NCBI RefSeq assembly: GCF_038066715.1
Contig: NZ_JBBUKT010000004.1
Span: 434,001 to 498,000 of the forward strand
DNA length: 64,000 nt
Direction: 5' to 3'
Origin: Luteolibacter sp. Y139
GTDB lineage: Bacteria; Verrucomicrobiota; Verrucomicrobiia; Verrucomicrobiales; Akkermansiaceae
The translations under genes and the position numbers were made by a program. This document shows positions 43,901 through 50,837 of the stretch, one piece after another (position 1 is the first letter of the stretch; every line of letters starts with the position of its first letter). The notes below the pieces were generated by a model, which did not search any database, was not told the DNA's origin, and saw nothing but the letters and a program-made list of their open reading frames with translations.

Positions 43901-44176
43901 GACGTAGGTGGTGGCGTCGTTTGCGGTGCCGTTGTTGGTGCCGCCGTCGGAGTTCACGCCTGAGCCGCCGATGTTTGCGGCGTCGAAGGTGGCGCCGGTC
44001 CATTGAGAGATGCTGGCGGGTGCGCTGGTGGGCTGTGTGGATGAGTAGGAGATCGTCGAATTGAAGGAGAGCGGGTGCGCGTGGGTGAGCGCTGTGCTCG
44101 AAAGCAAGACGGCGGCGAATGCGAGATGCCGAGTGCCAGCGAAGGGAAGAGAGCGGAAGGTCATCCGGGTTTTCAT
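37910..44176 (-). CDS. Giant secreted alginate-lyase-family protein with four LamG modules
   Basis: 2088 residues. Signal sequence 1-33 (ending LTHAH). An N-terminal beta domain (35-255) is followed by the alginate-lyase-family toroid (about 262-625: HPGTLHSAADLARMA, NWDTCNMASMAAIG, AGRDQGHNQGGWY, NHYANIKG), aligning with the 750-residue paralogue. Then FN3, LamG1 (about 728-918), two putative-Ig domains (about 928-1108), LamG2 (about 1118-1308), FN3, LamG3 (about 1402-1608), FN3, LamG4 (about 1708-1915), FN3 and a beta tail ending RGFYHILVTR. The LamG units share WQRIFDFG, LYVNG and NYLGKSQ. No calcium-like loop at the end. Probably a multi-adhesive extracellular lyase. A TTTCCGTGGTAA half-match to the operator lies 146 bases upstream and TTGGGTTC 48 bases upstream. 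Confidence 0.9.
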   Translation of the reverse strand: MKTRMTFRSLPFAGTRHLAFAAVLLSSTALTHAHPLSFNSTISYSSTQPTSAPASISQWTGATFDAANIGGSGVNSDGGTNNGTANDATTYVANNQPRQGQLILTGNNANGYDATSFTVRMAGYTNNTASGNNRTSWDLNFTNGPIIVEIGKLNGTAFSTVSAQCFTSGGTGHPGAGTSTNGSGTYVTFNLPFSVHLEPNTTYGFDLRIGNGSSAYFEWLGTNANPYSGGAAYTRNGATITPLTGDRVFQVNMTATSAPYTPFSHPGTLHSAADLARMASKVAANAQPWKADFDQLAASPYAQTGWGAYNVDYINRGGTGANNYTRSQQDAQAIYELALRWHITGNTAYADRAVQIANVWSDLIGVTGDTNASLAAGICGYLFATGGELLSTYPGWPAAEKQAYKDMMMRVFYPANFDFLWRHHGTPESKGGNTHYRLNWDTCNMASMAAIGVLCDNRAVYQQAVDYFKYGPGNGRVERAAWMLHPEGLAQGEEAGRDQGHNQGGWYCMALLCQTAWNQGDDLFAYDNNRVLRAFEYVAKYNLGNSVPYTEHRNASLTYTEGAVAGAPGLGYIVGELVYNHYANIKGIAAPYCKLAADTTRPEGYPHVEYHPSAVDWIGLGTLTQTRDPIAAGATPSGLTGYWSKNRVTLNWFGSTYATSYNLKRSTTPGGPYTTIATTPDALNLTATDTTVSNSNAWFYVVSANTPSGETANSPELRVARDLVTRYTFDNTISDAIGTRHATAMGGATAPGYATGFSGQAISLNGTDQYVQLPAGSGNYRDITIASWVYWNGGNAWQRVFDFGSEIEKYMMLTVNAGSNLLRFQMTTSRGTDGTLTITGPAMPVATWTHVAITLNGDTATLYVNGVPVGTATGPLDPLFGQPFCYLGKSIWNGDPYFSGRIDDFRIYNHALSGNDVYSLWGQSANTAPAFTLDPITKPDATEDSAYTGQTLANDATDANGGTLTWSKVSGPTWLNVASNGSLTGTPPNGDVGPNLFVVRVTDPSGATDDANLYLTVNNTNDAPTWSFNPLTKPAVTQGVAYTSTLAGSASDVDTGSSIAYSKISGPSWLAVATNGALSGTPALSDVGINSFIIRATDNTGATTDATLNITVFGNSLIARYTLDGSGADSQGGPPATITGTANYTPGVITQALTFDGTSNNADLGPLSQYLYKDITVAAWVWWDGGAAHQRIFDFGSGTDEYLFLTPSNGSNMRFAIKENGVEQALDTSPLPTGTWAHIAITLGGNTATLYVNGVAKATSSTITNDPSNINLALNYLGESQFAADPLFTGRIDDFRLYNYALTPSEVAALLNGVAPIVPTGLDAGPLGNKVTLTWNTSATAQTYKVKRATTSGGPYTTIATGLTATTLVDTAVVSGTTYYYIVTAVNTQGESAPSTEATAVISDLLLRLKFDESTGTTAADSSGNGTNATLINTPAWAAGNFGNAINLPATASQHLTLPSGIVNGLTDHTISCWVKIGAFTTFSRIFDFGTGTNNYMFLTPQYTGTSPNTAKLRFAIRTPSVGEQIINSSTALTVGTWAHVAVTRSGNTGTLYVNGVQVGQNTGMTLSPTSLGITTQNYLGKSQFAADPYLNGALDEFRIYSRALSAAEIAAAANPQPVIPTGLTAGAGDTQIPLTWTTADFASTYQVKRSTTSGGPYTVIASGLTTTSFTDTGLTNGTTCYYVVGSTNAFGTSANSTEVAATPSYLRLHLKLDESEGLTASDASGLGWHGTTVNAPAWQAGKLSNSLSFTGSSSQYLTLPTGTISGLTNATFMTWVRLNGAPTTWQRIFDFGTGTTNYMFLSTQYGTGGSSNKLRFAIRTPSVAEQIINSNIVTPLGEWAHVAVVLSGTTGRLYLNGAQVGENTTMTLSPVSLGTTTQNYLGKSQWNDPYLNAALDDFRIYSRAMTTEEIATFASPLAAPSGLEATGEFQQVQLSWEAVPYASSYTVKSATTAGGPYTIVGSGLSQPAFLHTALPTGVTRYYIVSATNFTGTGADSTEASATPESAPITDGEIRNASLTTPHPGGNLSMSVASSVPGHVYQIQYSPDLTEGSWQNIGSPQTGNGSTLQLVAPVQTGSRGFYHILVTR

Positions 44177-44321
44177 GGCTGAGCGTTCGCCATGGACGTG
44201 TTCGCTTTGTTCGCCGTGCCGTTTTGGGTTCGATGAAGGCGCGAAAGAGAGCGATGAGCGAAGTCCAGTGGTCGCCCTTACAACTATGGTGGTGTGGGCT
44301 CGACGTTGACTCGCGGGGTGT

Positions 44322-44333
44322 TTTCCGTGGTAA
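44322..44333. promoter_or_regulatory. Weak LacI-type operator candidate
   Basis: TTTCCGTGGTAA: one mismatch to TTAC-N4-GTAA, 146 bases upstream of the giant alginate-lyase-family gene. A similar TTTCCGTGGTTA lies at 55297-55308 beside the exact site upstream of the regulator. Confidence 0.35.
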
Positions 44334-44414
44334 GCGGAGGAGAGAATACGCGGTGAGTTTGTGGAGAGGTCGATAAGGAGAGGGTTCGTTCTTGTTGCCT
44401 TTGCTTTGAATTAC

Positions 44415-44444
44415 GGGACGACAGGAGTGTCGTCCCTCCTCAGG
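44415..44444. repeat. REP-like hairpin, CCTTA-tail family
   Basis: Perfect 8-bp stem GGGACGAC/GTCGTCCC, loop AGGAGT, tail TCCTCAGG (one change from CCTTA). Confidence 0.6.
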
Positions 44445-44481
44445 GGCGTGGGGGTGGTGGGGGCCAGGAGAACTGCTTCGA

Positions 44482-44505
44482 CCGCACTCGGAGAGTGCGG
44501 ACTAC
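44482..44505. repeat. REP-like hairpin, CTAC-tail family
   Basis: Perfect 8-bp stem CCGCACTC/GAGTGCGG, loop GGA, tail ACTACAAT. Confidence 0.55.
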
Positions 44506-44508
44506 AAT

Positions 44509-44546
44509 GAAAAGCCCGCCGGCCTGCGGTGGCAGGGCGGCGGGCT
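44509..44546 (-). terminator. Rho-independent terminator of the 1816-residue PATR gene
   Basis: 9-bp stem AGCCCGCCG/CGGCGGGCT (44513-44521 with 44538-44546), 16-base loop, TTTT on the minus strand; 26 bases past the stop. Confidence 0.75.
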
Positions 44547-44571
44547 GGGGTGGTAGGGTTGAGTTGGTTCG

Positions 44572-47500
44572 TTAGTTGCCGGCTTTGACTCGGGCGTAGA
44601 GGCGGGCGCCGCTGCCGGTGGGGATGGCGGCGGTGATGGCGTCATTCGGTGAGCCATTGGTGACGCTGAAGGTCACGCCGCTGACGGTTCCTGATGCCGC
44701 GGGGACGGCGACGGTGGTCCAACCGGTGAGGTTGCTGCCATACTCGATCGCGAGCGGGGCATCGCCATTGGTGACGGCGAGGTCGCTGCGGGAGAAGGAC
44801 AGCACGAAGTTCGAGCCGGACTTGCTACCGGTGGGAAGCAGGGCGAGCTCGCGAACGCTTGGGTTTCCGCCGAGGGCATACTCGATGAAGTTCGAGATGC
44901 CATCGCCGTCCGGATCATCGGTGGGGTCCTGATCGCCTGCGGCGAGGCCGAAGCCGCTGACCCACGAGGCGAAGTTGCCACTGCCACCGGAGACTGCGAG
45001 GGAGAGCACGCCGGTGCTTTCGCTGAAGGACCAGGTGTTGTTTCCGTCGACCTTGGTCCAGACGTTCGATACCTCGGTGAAGCCGGGGATATTGAAGGTG
45101 ACGACGCTGTAGGACTTGCTGGCGACATCGACCAAGGTCCAGGTGTTGCCATTGGCGACGGCGGCTCCGGTGAGGTCGATATTGAAGGTGCCGTCGAAGC
45201 TGGCGAGGCCGGCACCGGTGACCTTGTTAGACACGTGGTTGGCAGCTGGCTTGAAGGCGAGGCTGCCGGAGGACACGATGGCGAGGGTGGTGCCGCTGTT
45301 GACCACGGTATTGCCGGTGTAGGTGTTTTGGGCGGACAGGATGGTGGTGCCGGTGCCGGTGAAGGTCAGGGCGCCGCTGCTGTTCGCAACCAGGGTGGCT
45401 TCGCCGCCGATGGTGCCGGTATTCCCGATGCCACCGCCGACGAGGCTGAAGACCGGCGGGGTGGTGTAGCCGATGCCGGGGTTCGTGACGGTGATGCCGG
45501 TGAGATTGCCACTGGCATCGACTTCAGCGACGGCGGTAGCGCCGGTGCCATCGCCGGTGATCTGGACAACCGGCGGGGCGATGAAGCCGGAGCCGGATGG
45601 GATGAGGCCGGTGGCGGAGACGCCATTGCCAGTCGGTGCGAGCAGGGCCTGGCCGATGGTGATGTTATTGCCGCCATTGGCGATGGTGCCGCCGCCGGCG
45701 TGGACGTAGGCATTCGTGAGGCCAGTGAGGAAGGTGGCGCTGGCCGTATTCGCGGTGAGCGTGCCTCCATTGAAGTTCAGCGTGCCGGTGCCTGCGCCCT
45801 TGGTGACTGCGGGAGTGGTGACATTGCCGCCGAGGAGGTTGGCGATGCCGACGCCGGCTGCGACGCGGCCGAGTTGGAGGCCATTGTTACCCACGGCGAT
45901 ATTGAGCGCGGCATTGCCGGAGACGCTGAGGCGACCGGTGCCGGCTTCGCCGAGCCAGAGGCCATTGTCGCCGGTGCCGCTCACATTGAAGACCGCGGAG
46001 CCGGTGAGGCGCATGACGCCATTGCTGCCGGTGCCTGCACCATTGGTGATGGGCGAGATGGTCTGATTGTAGATGCCGCCGGTCTGGACGAAGACGCCGG
46101 AGCCGGTGCCCAGGCCGAGGGCGAGGAAACCTCCGACATTCGTAGTACCTCCGGTCTGGGTGTAGGCACCGTAGGCGCCATTCACGCCGCCTGCCGCGAG
46201 CTGGCGGTAGGTGGTGAGCGAGCCCGAGTTCAAGCGGACGGCGCCGGCACCGGTGCCATTGGTGGCGATGGTGAGCGAGCCGCGGAAGGCGACGGCGTCG
46301 GCGTTGTTGACGGTGTGGTAGTCAAGGGTCGCGCCATTGATTTCGAGGATGCCATTGGCAGCGGCGGTGGAACCGACAACGGAGGTCAGATTCGTGATGA
46401 CCGCGCCGGCCGGGCCGGTGGCTCCGTAGGTGCCGGTGTTATTCAGCACGAGCTTGCCGTTTTCGACATTGAGGTTGCCGGTGGCGAAGTTGCTGTTGTT
46501 CGTGAGCGTCCAGTTGGCGGCGCCGCGCTTGACGATGCCGGTGCGTCCGACGCCCGCGCCGTCGCGGATGAGGGTGCCGGTGCTCTGGTCGGTGGTGATG
46601 TTCCAGTAGCCCCACTTGGTGTTAGGGGTGTTGTTTTCCAAAATGCCGCTGCCGGTGAGGCCGGTGGCGAGGATGTCTTCACCCATGCCGATGATGCCGG
46701 CCTGGATGTCGACCTTGCCCTGGAGATTCGACGCAGCGCCGGAGAGGCGGAGTCCGCCCGCGCCGGTCTTCACGAGGTCGTAGAAGGCGCTGGTGATCGG
46801 GCCGCTGCCGAGGTTGCCAGCGGCGACATTGACGGTGCGCGCGGTGCCGGTGCCACCGAGGGTGACGGCGCCGGTGCCCAGTGCGAGGTCATTGGTGCCG
46901 GTGAAGGTGAAGTCGGCATTCCACTGCTGGGGCTTGGCACCGGTGAGGGTGACGGCAGCGCCGCTGGTATTGTCGATCACGCCGCCAGCGATCTCGAAGA
47001 TGCCGGGGCCGGTGCCGAGTGCGCCTGCGCTATTCAGATTCAGCGTGCCGGCTTCCAGATGGAAGTCGCCGGTGAAGGTGGTGCTGGCACCGGACAGGGT
47101 GAGAGCGGCGGTGCCCTGTTTCCGGACGACGCCTGCTCCGGCTAGGGCGTTGCCATAGGTCTTGGCCGAGGCGGGATTGAGGAGCAATTCCGCGCCGGAG
47201 ACGATGGTGATGGTCGAGCTGGTGCCGATGGAGCCGGTCACCTCGACGGTGCCCTGATTGATCTGGGTGGTGCCGGTGTAGGTGTTATTAGTGGCGATGG
47301 TCAGCTTGCCGAATCCATTCTTGGTGAGGGTGCCGGCGGTGATGCCGAAGCTGCCGGTGCTGGAGAGCGTGTAGTCGAGGTCGTTATTGAAGACGACGGT
47401 GCTGGGATTGACGTTCGACGCGAGATTGACGGTGAGGCGTGACGCGTTGTCATTGAAGATCACCGGGCTATTCGTGGAGAACTCGATGCCGTTGCTCAGA

Positions 47501-50022
47501 TAGGACCAGTTCTTGGATCCTCCGACGGCGGCGGTGGTCCAGTCGGCGCTCTGGGTGCCGGTCCAGATGAGCGACTCGCCGGTGATGCGGATGGCGATCG
47601 CGGAGCCGGTATTGATGATCTGCGCGGTCTGGTTCGGATTGAGTCCGGGGATGGTGCCGAGCGTGAAGTGGGCGAGGCTGCCGGTGAAGGTGCCGGAGTA
47701 TTCGATGACCGGGTAGTTCGTGCCGCTGGTCCAGACGCCGGTGGCATTGGTGGCATTCACGGTGATCAATCCCGCGGCATTGGTGGCGAGATTGGTGGTG
47801 GCGAAGTTGCGGTCCATCGTGGTGCCATTCGCGACGACGGTGAGAGCGGCCGCGCCCTGGAAGGCGAGGGAGACCGAGACGAGCTGGGCCGCGCTGCCAT
47901 TGCCAGCGGTGAGGCTGTTCGTGGCGTTATTGGCGACGGTCAGGTTATCGATGGCGCCTGCGGCATCGATGGCTCCCGACGTGAGGGTGACGGGCACGGA
48001 GATGATGCCATTCGAAGTGAGCTTGGCGCCGGTGCCATTGATGCCGATGCCGCTGCCCCAGGAGAAGAAGAGGCCGGATGGGACATTCAGGGTGCCTGCG
48101 GAAACGGTGGTCGCACCGGTGTAGCTGGAAGCGCCGCCGGAAAGCGTAAGGATGCCGGTGCCGAGCTTGGTCAGGCCGCCATCGCCGGAGACTCCGGAGA
48201 CGAGCGACTGGGGGATGGTGACGTTGACGCCATTGGTGTCGACCTTGGCACCGCCGGCGAGGATCTTGGCGGATTGGTTGGCACCGCCGAGGTCGAGGAA
48301 GTTCGCGCTATTGGCGGCGGCCTTGAGGGTGCCGCCATTGAAGTTGAAGGCAACGGTGCCGCTGTCCTGGCTGGTGATGATCTGGCCGATGGTCAGGGTG
48401 CCGCCATTCAGGTTGAAGCTATTGTTGATGGTGCCGCTGGTGGACGCCTGGTTCAGGTCGATGACGCTGGCACCGCTGAGGACGGCGTTGTTATTGCCAG
48501 TGAAGCCGGTGATGGCGCCCGCGTTCAGGGTGACGAAGCTGGTGCCGGCCGCCGCGGCGCTGGTGCTGAAGCGGATGTCGGTGTTGGTATTGAGGTTGAT
48601 GTTGCCGCCGTTGATGGTGAGCTCGCCCTTTGACCCGACGGTGTCGTTCACCTTCAGCCAGCGTTCGGTGGCGTTGGCGACATTGAGCGTGCCGCTGTCG
48701 AGGGTGAGCCTGCCGGTGCCGGTGCCGGCGTAGCCGAAGACGAGGTCGCGCTCGAAGGTGGCGGTGCCGCCATTGAGATGGAGCGTGCCGACGGCTCCGT
48801 CGGCCATGCCGATGCGGGTCTGGTTGGAATTGGCGGTCTGCTTGACGGTGGAGGTGCCGTTGAGCTCGATGAAGGCGGTGGTATTCGCCGACTGCGCGAT
48901 GTTGACCGTATTGGCCAGGGTGAGAGCGGAGGTGCCATTGGTCTGGATCGTGAAGTTCGATCCGGCGGACTCGGCGATGTTGCTGGTGGTGGAGACGGTG
49001 AGGACGGAGGCGTCGTTGAGCGTGAGCGTGCCCTTTGGCGTGCAGGCAGCATTTCCGCCATTGAAGCCGAGGCTCATATTGACGGGGGTGATGCTGGAGG
49101 TGTTGTTCAGCGTGAGGTTCGAGGTGGTGGCGCCGGTGCCATTGCCGCGGCCGATGCTGACCCAGTCGATGCCATTCAGGATGGTGGCATTGTTGAGCGT
49201 GACCTGGGTATTGGTGCCGACGGTGTCGAGGCCGCCGACGACGAACTCACCATTGTTGGTGGTGATGTTGTTGGTGTAGGTGCCGCCATTGAAGATGGTG
49301 GTGCCTTCCTTGAGGACAGCGCCGAAGATGGCGGCGCCATTGACGGTGGCGCCTTCCTTGAAGGCAGCGCCGCCGGAGAGGGTGAGGGTGCCGGTGCCGG
49401 TCTTGTAGAGGGCGGCCTGGCCGCCGGCGGCGAAGGCGAGATTTGAGGCGACGGACCAATTGCCCGAGCCGGTGAAATTCAGGAGGTGATTGCCACCGCC
49501 GCCGAGGCCGAAGACGACGTCCGAATTGACGGTGACGGTGTTCGATGAGGCGTTGGTGAAGGTCTGGGTGGATGCCGCGCCGCCGAGGGTGATGGCGAAA
49601 GTGTCCGTGCCATTGCCGAGGGTGAGGGAACCGGAGCCTGCGGCGAGGTTGATGTTATTGATGCGGAGCGAAGAGGTATTGCTTCCGGAGTCGAGGCTGA
49701 CTGCGCTGGTCTGTGCGGCGGTGATGTCGAGATTCAGGCCGGTGTTTCCGGCGACGCCGGCGAGGAGGGCATTGCTATAGACCAGCGAGAGAGGTCCGGC
49801 GGGAGTGCCATTCCATTGGGCGGTGTCAGGAGTGGCGGCGCTTGGCAGGACATCGCCGGTCCAGTTTTCAGCGGTGCCGATGTCGGTGCCGGTGGTGGCG
49901 GGACCTCCATCCCAGATGACGGTGGCGGCATAGGCGGGATGGCCGGCGGTCATGGCCGCGACGAGAGAGATCAGGAATGGCGACGAGCCATTTCCAAGCA
50001 GGGTCGGTCTACGAGACTTCAT
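44572..50022 (-). CDS. Very large PATR secreted protein
   Basis: 1816 residues. Signal peptide about 1-33 (ending HPAYA). Almost the whole protein is Gly/Thr/Asn/Ala beta-helix with many PATR units, for example LYKTGTGTLTLSGG, LTKLGTGILTLSGGASSYTG, LTKNGFGKLTIATNNTYTG and FTGTGTTILSAQNTYTGNT. Between them are blocks of regular LNGGT or LTLDSGTLN turns. There is no barrel domain. The end has a DDPDGDGISNFIEYALGG loop (about 1697) and a beta tail ending ARLYARVKAGN. Presumably an extracellular fibre or surface layer component. It lies between the alginate-lyase-family genes and the GH88-GH36 pair, but no operator-like site was seen in its leader. Confidence 0.9.
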   Translation of the reverse strand: MKSRRPTLLGNGSSPFLISLVAAMTAGHPAYAATVIWDGGPATTGTDIGTAENWTGDVLPSAATPDTAQWNGTPAGPLSLVYSNALLAGVAGNTGLNLDITAAQTSAVSLDSGSNTSSLRINNINLAAGSGSLTLGNGTDTFAITLGGAASTQTFTNASSNTVTVNSDVVFGLGGGGNHLLNFTGSGNWSVASNLAFAAGGQAALYKTGTGTLTLSGGAAFKEGATVNGAAIFGAVLKEGTTIFNGGTYTNNITTNNGEFVVGGLDTVGTNTQVTLNNATILNGIDWVSIGRGNGTGATTSNLTLNNTSSITPVNMSLGFNGGNAACTPKGTLTLNDASVLTVSTTSNIAESAGSNFTIQTNGTSALTLANTVNIAQSANTTAFIELNGTSTVKQTANSNQTRIGMADGAVGTLHLNGGTATFERDLVFGYAGTGTGRLTLDSGTLNVANATERWLKVNDTVGSKGELTINGGNINLNTNTDIRFSTSAAAAGTSFVTLNAGAITGFTGNNNAVLSGASVIDLNQASTSGTINNSFNLNGGTLTIGQIITSQDSGTVAFNFNGGTLKAAANSANFLDLGGANQSAKILAGGAKVDTNGVNVTIPQSLVSGVSGDGGLTKLGTGILTLSGGASSYTGATTVSAGTLNVPSGLFFSWGSGIGINGTGAKLTSNGIISVPVTLTSGAIDAAGAIDNLTVANNATNSLTAGNGSAAQLVSVSLAFQGAAALTVVANGTTMDRNFATTNLATNAAGLITVNATNATGVWTSGTNYPVIEYSGTFTGSLAHFTLGTIPGLNPNQTAQIINTGSAIAIRITGESLIWTGTQSADWTTAAVGGSKNWSYLSNGIEFSTNSPVIFNDNASRLTVNLASNVNPSTVVFNNDLDYTLSSTGSFGITAGTLTKNGFGKLTIATNNTYTGTTQINQGTVEVTGSIGTSSTITIVSGAELLLNPASAKTYGNALAGAGVVRKQGTAALTLSGASTTFTGDFHLEAGTLNLNSAGALGTGPGIFEIAGGVIDNTSGAAVTLTGAKPQQWNADFTFTGTNDLALGTGAVTLGGTGTARTVNVAAGNLGSGPITSAFYDLVKTGAGGLRLSGAASNLQGKVDIQAGIIGMGEDILATGLTGSGILENNTPNTKWGYWNITTDQSTGTLIRDGAGVGRTGIVKRGAANWTLTNNSNFATGNLNVENGKLVLNNTGTYGATGPAGAVITNLTSVVGSTAAANGILEINGATLDYHTVNNADAVAFRGSLTIATNGTGAGAVRLNSGSLTTYRQLAAGGVNGAYGAYTQTGGTTNVGGFLALGLGTGSGVFVQTGGIYNQTISPITNGAGTGSNGVMRLTGSAVFNVSGTGDNGLWLGEAGTGRLSVSGNAALNIAVGNNGLQLGRVAAGVGIANLLGGNVTTPAVTKGAGTGTLNFNGGTLTANTASATFLTGLTNAYVHAGGGTIANGGNNITIGQALLAPTGNGVSATGLIPSGSGFIAPPVVQITGDGTGATAVAEVDASGNLTGITVTNPGIGYTTPPVFSLVGGGIGNTGTIGGEATLVANSSGALTFTGTGTTILSAQNTYTGNTVVNSGTTLAIVSSGSLAFKPAANHVSNKVTGAGLASFDGTFNIDLTGAAVANGNTWTLVDVASKSYSVVTFNIPGFTEVSNVWTKVDGNNTWSFSESTGVLSLAVSGGSGNFASWVSGFGLAAGDQDPTDDPDGDGISNFIEYALGGNPSVRELALLPTGSKSGSNFVLSFSRSDLAVTNGDAPLAIEYGSNLTGWTTVAVPAASGTVSGVTFSVTNGSPNDAITAAIPTGSGARLYARVKAGN

Positions 50023-50323
50023 AAGTAGGGTCGGTGGATTCGATGGTGTTATCTTGGGTGGGCTAACAGCAGCGGCGCTGGTGCGCGGGCACGGGTGTTC
50101 CGGGCTTGGGAAGAGGCAATGGTCGTCCTCTAACAGGTCCGGCGGGAACCGCTGTCTAAACTGCGTTCAGGGAACAAAGGGTGGCTGCGGAACGCTGCAT
50201 GCCACCCGGGTGCAAGATGCTTGGGGCTGTGATCCTGTGCGGATCACGGGGGTTTCGAGTGTTTCTTTCGGTTAGGAAGTAATCGACAAGTCGGGTTGCT
50301 TGACTCGGGCTTCGGGCGCACCC

Positions 50324-50347
50324 GCCACGCAGTTTCACCTGCGTGGC
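50324..50347. repeat. REP-like hairpin with TTTCAC loop
   Basis: Perfect 9-bp stem GCCACGCAG/CTGCGTGGC; tail TTAAGG resembles the CCTTA family read in reverse. May be a stray copy or a structural element of the divergent promoter region. Confidence 0.45.
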
Positions 50348-50679
50348 TTAAGGTGGAGACAAGCTAACGCACGCGTGCGGTGGCTGCTTGTAGGATTCCG
50401 GGAAGCCTTTGTATGATTCCTCATCACCCGTTCGGGGGAGATGAAGAGTGGCTTGATTATACCCGCCACTAACAAACGACGAGGAGGTGGCGATGATGTC
50501 CGCTCCAAACTCACCGGTCATCCCGGAGAACGGGGTGAATGGTGATGCGTCATTCATTGGCACGTGGTGTAGGTTTGTGGGTTGGATTTCACGAGGCCGG
50601 ACTTTCGAGATCAAAGCTGCCCGGCTCATTCGTCGTGAAACTAGGAGCCGATGTCGCGTGATCGGAAGTGGTCGCGCGT

Positions 50680-50691
50680 TTACGCTGGTAA
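50680..50691. promoter_or_regulatory. LacI-type operator upstream of GH88-GH36
   Basis: TTACGCTGGTAA, 11 of 12 identical to the reverse complement of the site before the regulator gene (TTACACTGGTAA). It lies 147 bases before the GH88 ATG. Confidence 0.6.
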
Positions 50692-50837
50692 GCAGCTGCG
50701 GAGTGTTGTCCGCTTTCCACGGAAACATGGAAACGAGGTGCGGGCGCGATGGCCGGAGGCAAGCTGCGCCGCACCTGCCATCCGATGCGAAACGAGGGCT
50801 TTTCCCGTGGCGCAATTTAACGCAAATTTCCCTGTCC

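Larger units (their letters stand above)
44177..44571. other. Intergenic region with operator-like site and hairpins
   Basis: 395 bases between two minus-strand giant genes. It holds TTGGGTTC (44224-44231), a weak operator (44322-44333), a CCTTA-family hairpin (44415-44444), a CTAC-family hairpin (44482-44505) and the terminator of the PATR gene. No coding frame I can support. Confidence 0.5.
50023..50837. other. Divergent regulatory region
   Basis: 815 bases between the PATR gene (minus) and the GH88 gene (plus). It holds a 9-bp hairpin GCCACGCAG/CTGCGTGGC with loop TTTCAC (50324-50347) followed by TTAAGG, CTAACA hexamers at 50062, 50129 and 50470, and the operator at 50680-50691. Open frames crossing it are not protein-like, so I call no gene. 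Confidence 0.5.

Noticed and set aside
19354-44505. CRISPR array or phage attachment sites as an explanation for the short repeats
   Set aside because: Copies are scattered, have different arms and no regular spacers; no cas or integrase genes.
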